From assembly GCA_964650965.1 (NCBI GenBank), contig CAZYYO010000031.1, positions 1 through 29,426 of the forward strand: a stretch of DNA of 29,426 nucleotides, written 5' to 3'. This DNA comes from CAZYYO01 sp964650965 (lineage in GTDB: Bacteria > Bacillota > Clostridia > Lachnospirales > Lachnospiraceae). Below the pieces are notes generated by a model. It had not been told where the DNA came from. It ran no database searches and worked only from the letters and a program-made list of their open reading frames with translations. Each line of letters opens with the position of its first letter. The first letter of the stretch is position 1. The position numbers and the translations under genes were made by a program. Below, one piece after another: positions 7,148 through 14,506 of the stretch.

Positions 7148-8551
7148 ATGAGCAAGAAAATCACATTTGCACTGGCATTTTGTAATCGAGGATTTATGCC
7201 AGGAGAACTAATTTATGGAGCAAGAGAGGATATGGTGAAGGCAGTTACGGATGCAGGCTATGACTATATTGCCATGGATGCAGACCTTACCAGATACGGC
7301 GGAATCGAAACCAGAGACGAGGGATTATTATATGCCAAATGGCTAAAGGAGCATGAGGGAGAATATGATGGTGTGATCTTCTCCATGCCAATTTTTGCAG
7401 ATGAAAATGGAGCAATTACTGCACTTCAGGATGCAGGTGTTCCGATTCTTATGCAGGCGTATCCGGATGAAATCGGCAAGATGGATTTTGCTCACAGAAG
7501 AGACGCTTTCTGCGGTAAATTCTCTGTAACAGATGTATTTACCCAATACCAGGTACCATTTACCGTAATGAAGCCACATGTAGTGCATCCTCTGTCAGAA
7601 GCATTTGCAGGCAATCTTCGTGATTTTGCTGCAATCTGTCGTGTTGTAAATGGAATGAAGCGTTGTAATATTGGATGTATTGGTGCTAGAACCACAGCAT
7701 TTAAGACGGTGCGGTTTGATGAAATTGCGTTGCAGAAATATGGCATTAATGTAGAATCCTTTGACTTATCTGAATTGGTATTTAAGGTGGGACAGAAGCA
7801 GGATGATGATGCTGATGTGGTTGCTAAGATTGCAGCATTAGAAGCATATTCCGATTTCACCTGCGTGCCGGCAGATAAGAAGGCAACACTGGCTAAGATT
7901 TCCGTAGTCATTGACGAATATATTGCAGCTTATCATTTAGATGCGATTGCACTTCGCTGCTGGAATGAAATGGAAGAAATCTTAAGAGTATGTCCATGTG
8001 TTCTTTTATCCGAATTAAATGACCGTGGCATTACAGCCAGCTGTGAAATTGATATGTGTTCTGCAGTTACCATGCGTGCTATGGCACTGGCCAGCGAAAC
8101 ACCAACCACAGTGCTGGATTGGAACAACAATTATGGAGATGATGAGAACAAGGTAATCCTGTTCCATTGCGGACCGGTTCCCAATAGCCTTATGACAGAC
8201 AAGGGTCATGTAACCAGCCATAAGATGTTTGACAAGAATGACCCAGGCAGTGGATGCGGTACCTGTGAAGGAAGAATTCGACCAGGTAAGGTAACGATTT
8301 CCAATTGCCAGACCAAGGATGGCAAGCTGATTGTATATGCCAGTGAAGCAGAATTTACAGAGGATGTCATTGAAGACAGCTACTTTGGATGTGCCGGAGT
8401 ATGTGAGATTCCTGATATGCAGGAGAAAATGATTAAGCTGGCACGAGGCGGATTTAAGCATCATACCTCCATTGGTGTTGGACACATGAAAGAGATTCTT
8501 AAGGAAGCATTTACCACTTATCTGGGATACGACTGGGTAGATATTGATTAA
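7148..8551 (+). CDS. L-fucose/L-arabinose isomerase-family sugar isomerase
   Basis: 467 aa, shorter than FucI (about 590 aa) but typical for the broader FucI/AraA-like family. The metal-site residues of the family appear to be present: Glu300 in SCEIDMCSAVTM, Asp324 in VLDWNNN, and His438/His439 in GGFKHHTSIG. The N-terminal half looks like the alpha/beta substrate-binding domains of the family. It should convert an aldose to the ketose using a divalent metal in the cytoplasm. It is the second gene of the operon, with 30 nt before it and 20 nt to the FGGY kinase, so its product is probably the kinase substrate. L-fucose, L-rhamnose, D-arabinose and other sugars are all possible; the family alone does not settle it. 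Confidence 0.85.
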   Translation: MSKKITFALAFCNRGFMPGELIYGAREDMVKAVTDAGYDYIAMDADLTRYGGIETRDEGLLYAKWLKEHEGEYDGVIFSMPIFADENGAITALQDAGVPILMQAYPDEIGKMDFAHRRDAFCGKFSVTDVFTQYQVPFTVMKPHVVHPLSEAFAGNLRDFAAICRVVNGMKRCNIGCIGARTTAFKTVRFDEIALQKYGINVESFDLSELVFKVGQKQDDDADVVAKIAALEAYSDFTCVPADKKATLAKISVVIDEYIAAYHLDAIALRCWNEMEEILRVCPCVLLSELNDRGITASCEIDMCSAVTMRAMALASETPTTVLDWNNNYGDDENKVILFHCGPVPNSLMTDKGHVTSHKMFDKNDPGSGCGTCEGRIRPGKVTISNCQTKDGKLIVYASEAEFTEDVIEDSYFGCAGVCEIPDMQEKMIKLARGGFKHHTSIGVGHMKEILKEAFTTYLGYDWVDID

Positions 8552-8571
8552 GAGAGAGGAAGGAATTCTTC

Positions 8572-10059
8572 ATGAAAATAGCAGGATTGGACATTGGCAC
8601 TACAGGCTGTAAGCTGACGGTGTTTGATGAAGATGGAAAGTATCTGGATAAGGCATATCAGGATTATCCTGTGCAGCGTTGTGGCAGTCAGCACGAAATG
8701 GATGCAGCAGCCATTATGGATGGGGTAATCCAGGTTATGAAGTGCATGGCAGCAAAATATACGGATATTGTAGGCATTGGTGTTACAAGCTTCGGGGAGA
8801 CCTTCGTGATAACAGATGAAGAGGGAACCCCCTTGCAGCCGGCCATGCTGTATACAGACCCAAGAGGGGCAGAAGAGTGTAAGGAACTGGTAGAGCTTCT
8901 TGGGGAAGATACCATCATTGGAATTACCGGAAGTAAGCCACATGAGATGTACAGTATCTCCAAGCTGATGTGGACGAGAAAACACAGACCGGAGGTGTAT
9001 CAGCGTGCAAAGCATATCTTCTTAATTGAGGATTATGTGATCTTTCATTTGACCGGTAAGGCTCAGATTGATTATTCTCTGGCTACCAGAACCATGGCTT
9101 TTGATATTCGCTCTCTCCAGTGGAGTGAGGAAATTCTTGGGGCTTCCGGCGTATCACAGTCGCTGTTGTCCCAGCCGGTTCCAACAGGTACTATTGCAGG
9201 AAATATAACTTCCAAAATTGCAGAAATAACAGGAATGTCAGAGAATACGCAGATGGTATCTATCAGCCATGACCAGGTAGCAGCAGCGGTAGGTGCAGGC
9301 GTTTTTTCTTCAGACACCGCGGTGGATGGAGCCGGTACAGTAGAATGTATTACCCCGATCTATGATTCGCTGCCGGATTTACAGGCAATGGCTAAGGGGA
9401 ATTTCGCAGTAGTTCCTTATGCAGTTCCTGGAAAATATGTGTGTTATGCCTTCTCCTACACTGGCGGAGCCCTCATCCAATGGTGTGTGGAGAATCTGGC
9501 TAAAAAGGAAAAGGAAGAAGCAAAAGCTGTGGGGATTTCCGTAAATGAGTTATTAGAGCAGTCCTATCTTGCAGAACCCACCGGACTTCTTGTACTGCCT
9601 CATTTTGCTGGTGCTGCCACACCTTACATGGATACAGGATCGAAGGGTGCCATATTGGGATTGACCATGGAGACCAGTGTACCCAAGATATATCTTGGAT
9701 GCATGGAAGGCGTCGTTTATGAGATGCTCCTTAATACCGAGTATCTAAAGATGGCAGGAACCTCCTTCCATAAGATGTATGCTACAGGAGGTGGAGCACA
9801 TTCAGCCATTTGGATGCAAATGAAGGCAGATATGCTGGGAGTTCCCATTGTTGCACTGAAAACAGTGGATGCAGGAACGGTAGGAAGTGCTATGCTGACG
9901 GGAATCGCTATTGGTGTATTCCGGGATTTGCAGGATGCAGCAGACCATATGGTGGAACCCACGTTAACCTATGAACCTCGTAAGGAGATGCAGGAAAAAT
10001 ACCAGTTGGTGTATGAAAGATACCGTAAGGTATATGAGGCAGTCCGACCACTGATGTAA
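8572..10059 (+). CDS. FGGY-family carbohydrate kinase
   Basis: 495 aa with the two-domain ASKHA fold of FGGY kinases. The N-terminal phosphate loop is GLDIGTTGCKLTVFD (about residues 5-19). The catalytic base is Asp234 in SHDQVAAAVGAG, and the C-terminal domain carries YATGGGAHSAIWMQMKADML with GTVGSAMLTG. It phosphorylates a sugar, most likely the ketose made by the isomerase directly upstream, using ATP. Spacing is 20 nt after the isomerase and 24 nt before the DUF4432 gene, so it is in one operon. The region SFGETFV replaces the more common SxQGE-type substrate segment, so direct assignment as rhamnulokinase, fuculokinase or xylulokinase is not justified. Confidence 0.9.
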   Translation: MKIAGLDIGTTGCKLTVFDEDGKYLDKAYQDYPVQRCGSQHEMDAAAIMDGVIQVMKCMAAKYTDIVGIGVTSFGETFVITDEEGTPLQPAMLYTDPRGAEECKELVELLGEDTIIGITGSKPHEMYSISKLMWTRKHRPEVYQRAKHIFLIEDYVIFHLTGKAQIDYSLATRTMAFDIRSLQWSEEILGASGVSQSLLSQPVPTGTIAGNITSKIAEITGMSENTQMVSISHDQVAAAVGAGVFSSDTAVDGAGTVECITPIYDSLPDLQAMAKGNFAVVPYAVPGKYVCYAFSYTGGALIQWCVENLAKKEKEEAKAVGISVNELLEQSYLAEPTGLLVLPHFAGAATPYMDTGSKGAILGLTMETSVPKIYLGCMEGVVYEMLLNTEYLKMAGTSFHKMYATGGGAHSAIWMQMKADMLGVPIVALKTVDAGTVGSAMLTGIAIGVFRDLQDAADHMVEPTLTYEPRKEMQEKYQLVYERYRKVYEAVRPLM

Positions 10060-10083
10060 ATGTATTAGGAGGAGTTGATTTAT

Positions 10084-11046
10084 ATGAACCCATATATAGG
10101 ACATGATACCCAGCTATATGGTGTGGAAGAGCACCGCATCGTTGGAGGAAAAGGCGACAATATGCGCCTTTATGAAATTCATAACGGACGAGGATTGGAT
10201 CTTACCATTTCTTTGGACCGCAATGGAGATATTACCAGACTTCGCTACAAGGGAATGAATATGAGCTATTTGTCCAGTTGTGGATATGTAGCTCCTGCAT
10301 ATTATGACAGCATCAGCAGCAACTGGCTGAATTCCTTTACCGCAGGATTTCTTACTACCTGTGGACTGCAGTCTGTAGGAACCCCCTGTGTAGACCAGGG
10401 AGAAGAATTGCCTCTTCATGGTTCCATTGCCAATCAGCCTGCGGCTCACAGCTATTGGAACCAGGAAGGTGATGAGCTGGTGATTTACACCACAACCTTA
10501 GATGAAACCATCTTTGGACGAAAGCTTCGTCTGGGAAGAAGAATCGGTGTTTCGACCAAAAGCAATACATTTACCATTGAAGATACCATCACGAACACAG
10601 GAGATAAGGTGGAGCCGGTGGAAATCCTATACCATATGAATATGGGATATCCTCTTTTGGATGAGGACAGTGTCATAACCATTCCCTCAGCCCAGGTAAT
10701 TCCAAGAGATGACCATGCTGCAGAGGATATTGCTAACTGGATGCATATGGAAAAACCCCAGGCAGGTTATCAGGAGCGATGCTATTATCATAAATTTGAC
10801 AGCCGGCAGGCAATGGCCTCCATACATCAGCCCAAGCTTGACACCACGCTGACCATTTCATTTGATTCTCAGGAATTAGATGGATTTGTGGAGTGGAAGA
10901 TGATGGGCGTGCGGGATTATGTCCTGGGGCTGGAGTGTGGCAACTGTTACCCAGATGGCAGGGATGTTATGCGTAAGACTGGAATGTTGAAGACGCTGCA
11001 GCCTGGAGAAGAGAAGAAGTACAAGGTGACAATAGAATTGAAATAA
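10084..11046 (+). CDS. DUF4432 family protein, aldose 1-epimerase-like
   Basis: 320 aa from ATG 10084, chosen because AGGAGGAG ends 9 nt upstream; a TTG at 10075 is too close to that site. The protein has the galactose-mutarotase-like beta-sandwich pattern of the DUF4432 family. Candidate active-site residues are His112 in LPLHGSIANQPA and Glu284 in LGLECGNCYPDGR, matching the His and Glu positions used by aldose 1-epimerases. It probably interconverts anomers of the sugar handled by this operon, supplying the form used by the isomerase. It is the last gene of the four-gene unit; the next gene (GH3) follows after 133 nt with its own promoter candidate. The activity is inferred from fold and context. 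Confidence 0.8.
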   Translation: MNPYIGHDTQLYGVEEHRIVGGKGDNMRLYEIHNGRGLDLTISLDRNGDITRLRYKGMNMSYLSSCGYVAPAYYDSISSNWLNSFTAGFLTTCGLQSVGTPCVDQGEELPLHGSIANQPAAHSYWNQEGDELVIYTTTLDETIFGRKLRLGRRIGVSTKSNTFTIEDTITNTGDKVEPVEILYHMNMGYPLLDEDSVITIPSAQVIPRDDHAAEDIANWMHMEKPQAGYQERCYYHKFDSRQAMASIHQPKLDTTLTISFDSQELDGFVEWKMMGVRDYVLGLECGNCYPDGRDVMRKTGMLKTLQPGEEKKYKVTIELK

Positions 11047-11067
11047 GTGAAAGCGGATATTTCTTTT

Positions 11068-11129
11068 CGCAATATTCAACACCAATAATCGCAACATTGT
11101 CATTTCCTTTTTGATAGAGATTCTATAAT
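11068..11129 (+). promoter_or_regulatory. GH3 promoter region with 22-bp-spaced direct repeats
   Basis: CGCAATATT (11068-11076) and CGCAACATT (11090-11098) are direct repeats 22 bp apart, two helical turns, the arrangement used by many AraC-family activators. The -10 candidate TATAAT is at 11124-11129 within TTCTATAATAAAGATAA, which matches the GH31 promoter sequence at 17151-17167 in 16 of 17 positions. No -35 has good spacing. Confidence 0.4.
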
Positions 11130-11179
11130 AAAGATAAAAGAAGGTATTTATTATAGGGAATCTTAAAGGAGGGTTTTGC

Positions 11180-13600
11180 ATGAGCAAATTAGAGAAGGAA
11201 AGTTCAATCCCAGTATTATTACAGGAAATGACACCGGAAGAAAAGGTGGATTTGTTAGTTGGAAAAAGTTTTTTCCGTTCCCAGGAATTTCCAAAATACG
11301 GAATTCCATCCGTACTGTATTTAGATGGTGCGACAGGGGTTAATCTTATGCAGTATGTTGGAGAGCTTGTGGGGGCATCGCTGTCTACAAATACTGATGA
11401 AAAGAAAGAAGATTCCGGGTCGGACTCTAATAACGAAAGTGGAGCGGCCTTCATGGGGATGGTAGGACTTGTTACAAATCATGAGCCATTACCACAGGAT
11501 ATGCCGGAAGAACAAAAGGCGATGATTGAGAAGATTCGAGCTTTGGTTGATAGTGTTCGTCCCCAGGGAGAAGAACCAGGATGCTTTCCACCAGGAATGT
11601 TATTAGGAGCTACCTGGGAGCCATCTGTTGTTTATGAAATAGGTGAGGCAGTTAGCAGGGAAGCTATGGCTTATGGTGTGGATATTCTGCTGGGAACCCC
11701 TAACACGAATATTCACAGAGATCCAAGAAATGGACGTGTGTTTGAATCCTTTTCAGAAGATCCATATCTTAGCAATAAGATGGCACCGGAATTTTCTAAG
11801 GGAGTTCAGGATCAGGGAATGGTTGCGGATGTGAAGCATTTTGCAGCAAATAACCAGGAGACCCTTCGTCAGGGAATCAATGAGATTATTTCTGAGCGGG
11901 CTATGCGTGAGATTTATCTTCCTGGATTCGAAGCCGCAGTGAAGGAAGGTGGAGTTGGCACAGTTATGAGTGCATATAACTCCATTAATGGTCTTCCATG
12001 TGCACAGAACCATTGGTTATTAACAGAAGTTTTGAAGAATGAATGGGGATTTGATGGTCAGGTGGTGTCTGATTGGGGAGCTGTCTATGACCAGGTGGAT
12101 GCCGTGCTTGCCGGAAATGATATGGATATGCCGGGACCTCGCGGTAAGAAGGTTCTTTATGAAGCTGTGGCAGATGGCAGAATTCCTATGGAGCGACTGG
12201 ATGATGCAGTTACTCGCATGCTGAAAATGATTCTTAAGACCCCCACATTTTGTGGAAGAACGTATACCACCATTGATAATGAACAATCAAGAAAAGCTGC
12301 ATATCGTGCAGCAGCAGAGGGTATAACACTCTTGAAAAACCAGGCATTGCTGCCCTTATCCAAAGAAAGCAAGGTTGCCCTAATAGGACATCTTAGTGAA
12401 CGATTTATGGAATCCGGCTCAGGTAGTGCTCAGGTTGACACCAGAAAATTTACAAGTCTTGTACAAGAAGTGAAAAGGAAAACCAGCAAAGCTGTCTATG
12501 GTCAAATAGATGCGGATACAGAGGTTGTGATTATTACAGCAGGTGCATCTGGACAGGAAGGCAGTGATCGTCCTGCGATGGATCTGGATGTAGATGATAA
12601 GAATATGGTTCTTCATGCAATTAGGCAGGCGAAGGCATGCAATGCCAAAGTTGTTTTGTTGTTAAATGTGGCTGGTCCTGTTGATATGAGAGAATATATT
12701 GATGATGTGGATGCACTGCTATGTTTATTCTTCCCGGGAATGCAGGGAGCAAAAGCAACAGCAGATATTCTTTTTGGAGATTCAAATCCCAGTGGAAAGC
12801 TTCCCCTTACATTTCCTAAGAAGTATCAGGATTGTCCTACTTCCTTTAATTTCCCGGGAGAATTTGGACAGGTGGTTTATGGCGAAGATATTTTCGTGGG
12901 TTATCGTTATTATGATTACAAGGAGATTGCACCGCTATATCCCTTTGGGTACGGATTGTCCTATACATCCTTTGCGTTAAGTGATCTTACGGTATCATCT
13001 AAAGAATATGCATATGAGAATGCGAAACCACTTATGATAACAGTAACGGTCACGAATACAGGTAAGGTGCAGGGAAAAGAAGTTGTTCAGGTATACATAA
13101 AGGATGAAAAATCTACATTACGCAAACCAGTGAAAGAACTGAAAGGATTTGCAAAAGTGGAATTACAGCCAGGAGAAAAGAAACAGGTTACCATTCCTCT
13201 GGGAGAAAGAGCGTTTTCTTCTTATGATACAGCCTTATATCAGTGGACAACAGAGCCTGGAGTTTATGAAATTCAGGTAGGTAATTCTTCTGACAATATC
13301 ACCTTAGACGCACGTATCCTGGTAACAGGAAAGAATCCATATGGTTATTCCCTCCGGTCTTCTATTGGATTTATGGCACAATCCCAGGAAGCCATGGCAG
13401 TGTTAGAAGAGGTTCTAGGCAAAGCATTTGCCAGAGATAACTTTATTAGTCAGGCAGTGTATTTTACAGGTACTGTGGTAGGGGATTTCCTTGCAGATAC
13501 CATTACTTCTTTTGCAGGAACTCCAGAGAAGGCACAAAAATTGCGGGAGCTACTAGATGAGAAGTTAAGTATGATTCCAGTAGGAGAAGAGCATTTGTAA
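11180..13600 (+). CDS. GH3 beta-glycosidase (beta-glucosidase type), cytoplasmic
   Basis: 806 aa. The order is GH3 N-terminal barrel (about 1-345), GH3 C-terminal domain (about 380-590), fibronectin-III-like domain (about 602-710) and a helical C-terminal tail. KHFAANNQE and the nucleophile Asp298 in VVSDWGA are clear. Glu460 in GQEGSDRP is the likely acid/base. No signal peptide is visible, so it acts on imported glycosides, removing non-reducing beta-linked glucose or a similar sugar. Two unusual parts are an insertion of roughly 79 residues between DGATGVN (49-55) and CFPPGMLLGATW (from 135), with an acidic Ser/Asn-rich stretch, and the ~90-residue tail beyond the FnIII-like domain. RBS AAAGGAGG lies upstream of ATG 11180. 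A convergent AraC gene begins 5 nt after its stop. Confidence 0.92.
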   Translation: MSKLEKESSIPVLLQEMTPEEKVDLLVGKSFFRSQEFPKYGIPSVLYLDGATGVNLMQYVGELVGASLSTNTDEKKEDSGSDSNNESGAAFMGMVGLVTNHEPLPQDMPEEQKAMIEKIRALVDSVRPQGEEPGCFPPGMLLGATWEPSVVYEIGEAVSREAMAYGVDILLGTPNTNIHRDPRNGRVFESFSEDPYLSNKMAPEFSKGVQDQGMVADVKHFAANNQETLRQGINEIISERAMREIYLPGFEAAVKEGGVGTVMSAYNSINGLPCAQNHWLLTEVLKNEWGFDGQVVSDWGAVYDQVDAVLAGNDMDMPGPRGKKVLYEAVADGRIPMERLDDAVTRMLKMILKTPTFCGRTYTTIDNEQSRKAAYRAAAEGITLLKNQALLPLSKESKVALIGHLSERFMESGSGSAQVDTRKFTSLVQEVKRKTSKAVYGQIDADTEVVIITAGASGQEGSDRPAMDLDVDDKNMVLHAIRQAKACNAKVVLLLNVAGPVDMREYIDDVDALLCLFFPGMQGAKATADILFGDSNPSGKLPLTFPKKYQDCPTSFNFPGEFGQVVYGEDIFVGYRYYDYKEIAPLYPFGYGLSYTSFALSDLTVSSKEYAYENAKPLMITVTVTNTGKVQGKEVVQVYIKDEKSTLRKPVKELKGFAKVELQPGEKKQVTIPLGERAFSSYDTALYQWTTEPGVYEIQVGNSSDNITLDARILVTGKNPYGYSLRSSIGFMAQSQEAMAVLEEVLGKAFARDNFISQAVYFTGTVVGDFLADTITSFAGTPEKAQKLRELLDEKLSMIPVGEEHL

Positions 13601-13605
13601 TTCCG

Positions 13606-14307
13606 TTAGAGCTGTTGTCGAAATTGAGCCGGCGTAATGCCATAGGCCTTGTGAAAGGCTCGCTGGAAATGACTCTGGCTAGAGAACTGAAGGTAGGAAG
13701 CAATATTTCCAATGGAGCGTTCTGTCTGGGAGAGGAGGGTTTGTGCCTCTCCCAGCTTACACTCCATATAATATTGGTAAATGGTTTGTCCGGTGGCGGC
13801 ACGATATTTCTGGCACATATAAGAAGGATTATAGTGGAAGACCTGTGCCATATCAGTAAGAGACAGACGGTCAGCGGCGTGACTTTCAATATATTCCATC
13901 ATGTTAGAGACTTTATTTCCATAAAGTCTTTTTTTCTTGTGTTTACAGCATTCCATATGATAATGCATATAGGCCTGGAAGAAAATAGCGTTATAGTTCT
14001 CCTCATTTCCATTGGTAATCTTCTGCATGTAGTAATTAGCCAGAAGATAAGCAAGACGCTCCGGCACCCCAATGCGAACCGATTTGTATTCCAGAATGCC
14101 AATGAGCTTAAAGAAATCCAGTTTAGAAGGGTGAGGAATGTCATCCTCCGAGGCAGGATACTGTCCCAGAAGCTCTTCTACCTCCACAGGTGGCTCAATA
14201 GACAGAGAATTAACCAGAATACGAATCAGTGCATATGGAAAATGTTCATTTACATGGAATTCATATTGTAATTCCTCCATAGAAGGAAAATGAGTTCGTT
14301 GTGTCAT
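13606..14307 (-). CDS. AraC-family transcriptional regulator (short, 233 aa)
   Basis: 233 aa. Residues about 134-230 form the AraC double helix-turn-helix domain, with SLTDMAQVFHYNPSYMCQKY as the first and FSSQSHFQRAFHKAYGITPAQF as the second motif. The N-terminal ~130 residues are helical-looking and match no sensory domain I recognise; there is no obvious cupin. On the minus strand GCAGG lies 6 nt before the ATG. It is divergent from the GH78 gene at 14507 across a 199-nt region holding a perfect 10-bp inverted repeat, so GH78 is its likely target. Its 3' end lies 5 nt from the convergent GH3 stop, with no terminator between them. Confidence 0.88.
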   Translation of the reverse strand: MTQRTHFPSMEELQYEFHVNEHFPYALIRILVNSLSIEPPVEVEELLGQYPASEDDIPHPSKLDFFKLIGILEYKSVRIGVPERLAYLLANYYMQKITNGNEENYNAIFFQAYMHYHMECCKHKKKRLYGNKVSNMMEYIESHAADRLSLTDMAQVFHYNPSYMCQKYRAATGQTIYQYYMECKLGEAQTLLSQTERSIGNIASYLQFSSQSHFQRAFHKAYGITPAQFRQQL

Positions 14308-14354
14308 AACCTACCTGCTTTCTGGGTGCTGACGATATGGTTACATAAAGAACT

Positions 14355-14399
14355 ATATTCTTTATATCTAAAAATTATACAATAATATCTAAAGAATAT
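14355..14399. promoter_or_regulatory. Inverted repeat in AraC/GH78 divergent promoter region
   Basis: ATATTCTTTA (14355-14364) and TAAAGAATAT (14390-14399) are a perfect 10-bp inverted pair whose starts are 35 bp apart. Between and over them lies a minus-strand promoter candidate for the AraC gene: -10 as ATTATA at 14374-14379 and -35 as ATGCAA at 14398-14403 (TTGCAT on the minus strand, 18-nt spacer). The position suits an operator for self-regulation. A palindrome in AT-rich DNA can arise by chance, so confidence is limited. Confidence 0.4.
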
Positions 14400-14442
14400 G
14401 CAATAGGTTCAAAGCATTATAGGATATGCTGTTCATAGAAAA

Positions 14443-14448
14443 TATAAT
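14443..14448 (+). promoter_or_regulatory. -10 element for the first GH78 gene
   Basis: TATAAT at 14443-14448 is flanked by two TGTTCAT copies 18 bp apart. No good -35 is present at 16-18 nt, consistent with dependence on the divergent AraC protein. Confidence 0.35.
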
Positions 14449-14451
14449 GTT

Positions 14452-14484
14452 CATCCGTCTGCCCTGAAACAGGCAGGACAGATG
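14452..14484 (+). promoter_or_regulatory. Leader hairpin before the first GH78 gene
   Basis: CATCCGTCTGCC (14452-14463) can pair with GGCAGGACAGATG (14472-14484) with one mismatch and one bulge, closing a CTGAAACA loop. It ends about 10 nt before the RBS GGAGGAGG. No U-tract follows. It may protect the mRNA or affect translation; neither is shown. Confidence 0.4.
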
Positions 14485-14506
14485 GTATCCATGGAGGAGG
14501 AAATGT

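Noticed and set aside
8015..8485. Antisense open frame of 156 codons inside the isomerase gene
   Set aside because: Same reasoning: the sense strand encodes the conserved metal-site residues.
6251..10059. Naming the genes rhaA, rhaB and rhaD because two rhamnosidases are nearby
   Set aside because: The aldolase is Fba-type and the isomerase FucI/AraA-like; neither matches the usual rhamnose enzymes, so symbols were left empty.
11048..11061. CcpA cre site TGAAAGCGGATATT
   Set aside because: It matches only the first half of the cre consensus and fails in the second half.
13615..14271. Plus-strand open frame of 218 codons opposite the short AraC gene
   Set aside because: The minus strand encodes a clear AraC HTH domain with an RBS; the plus-strand frame has no family pattern.
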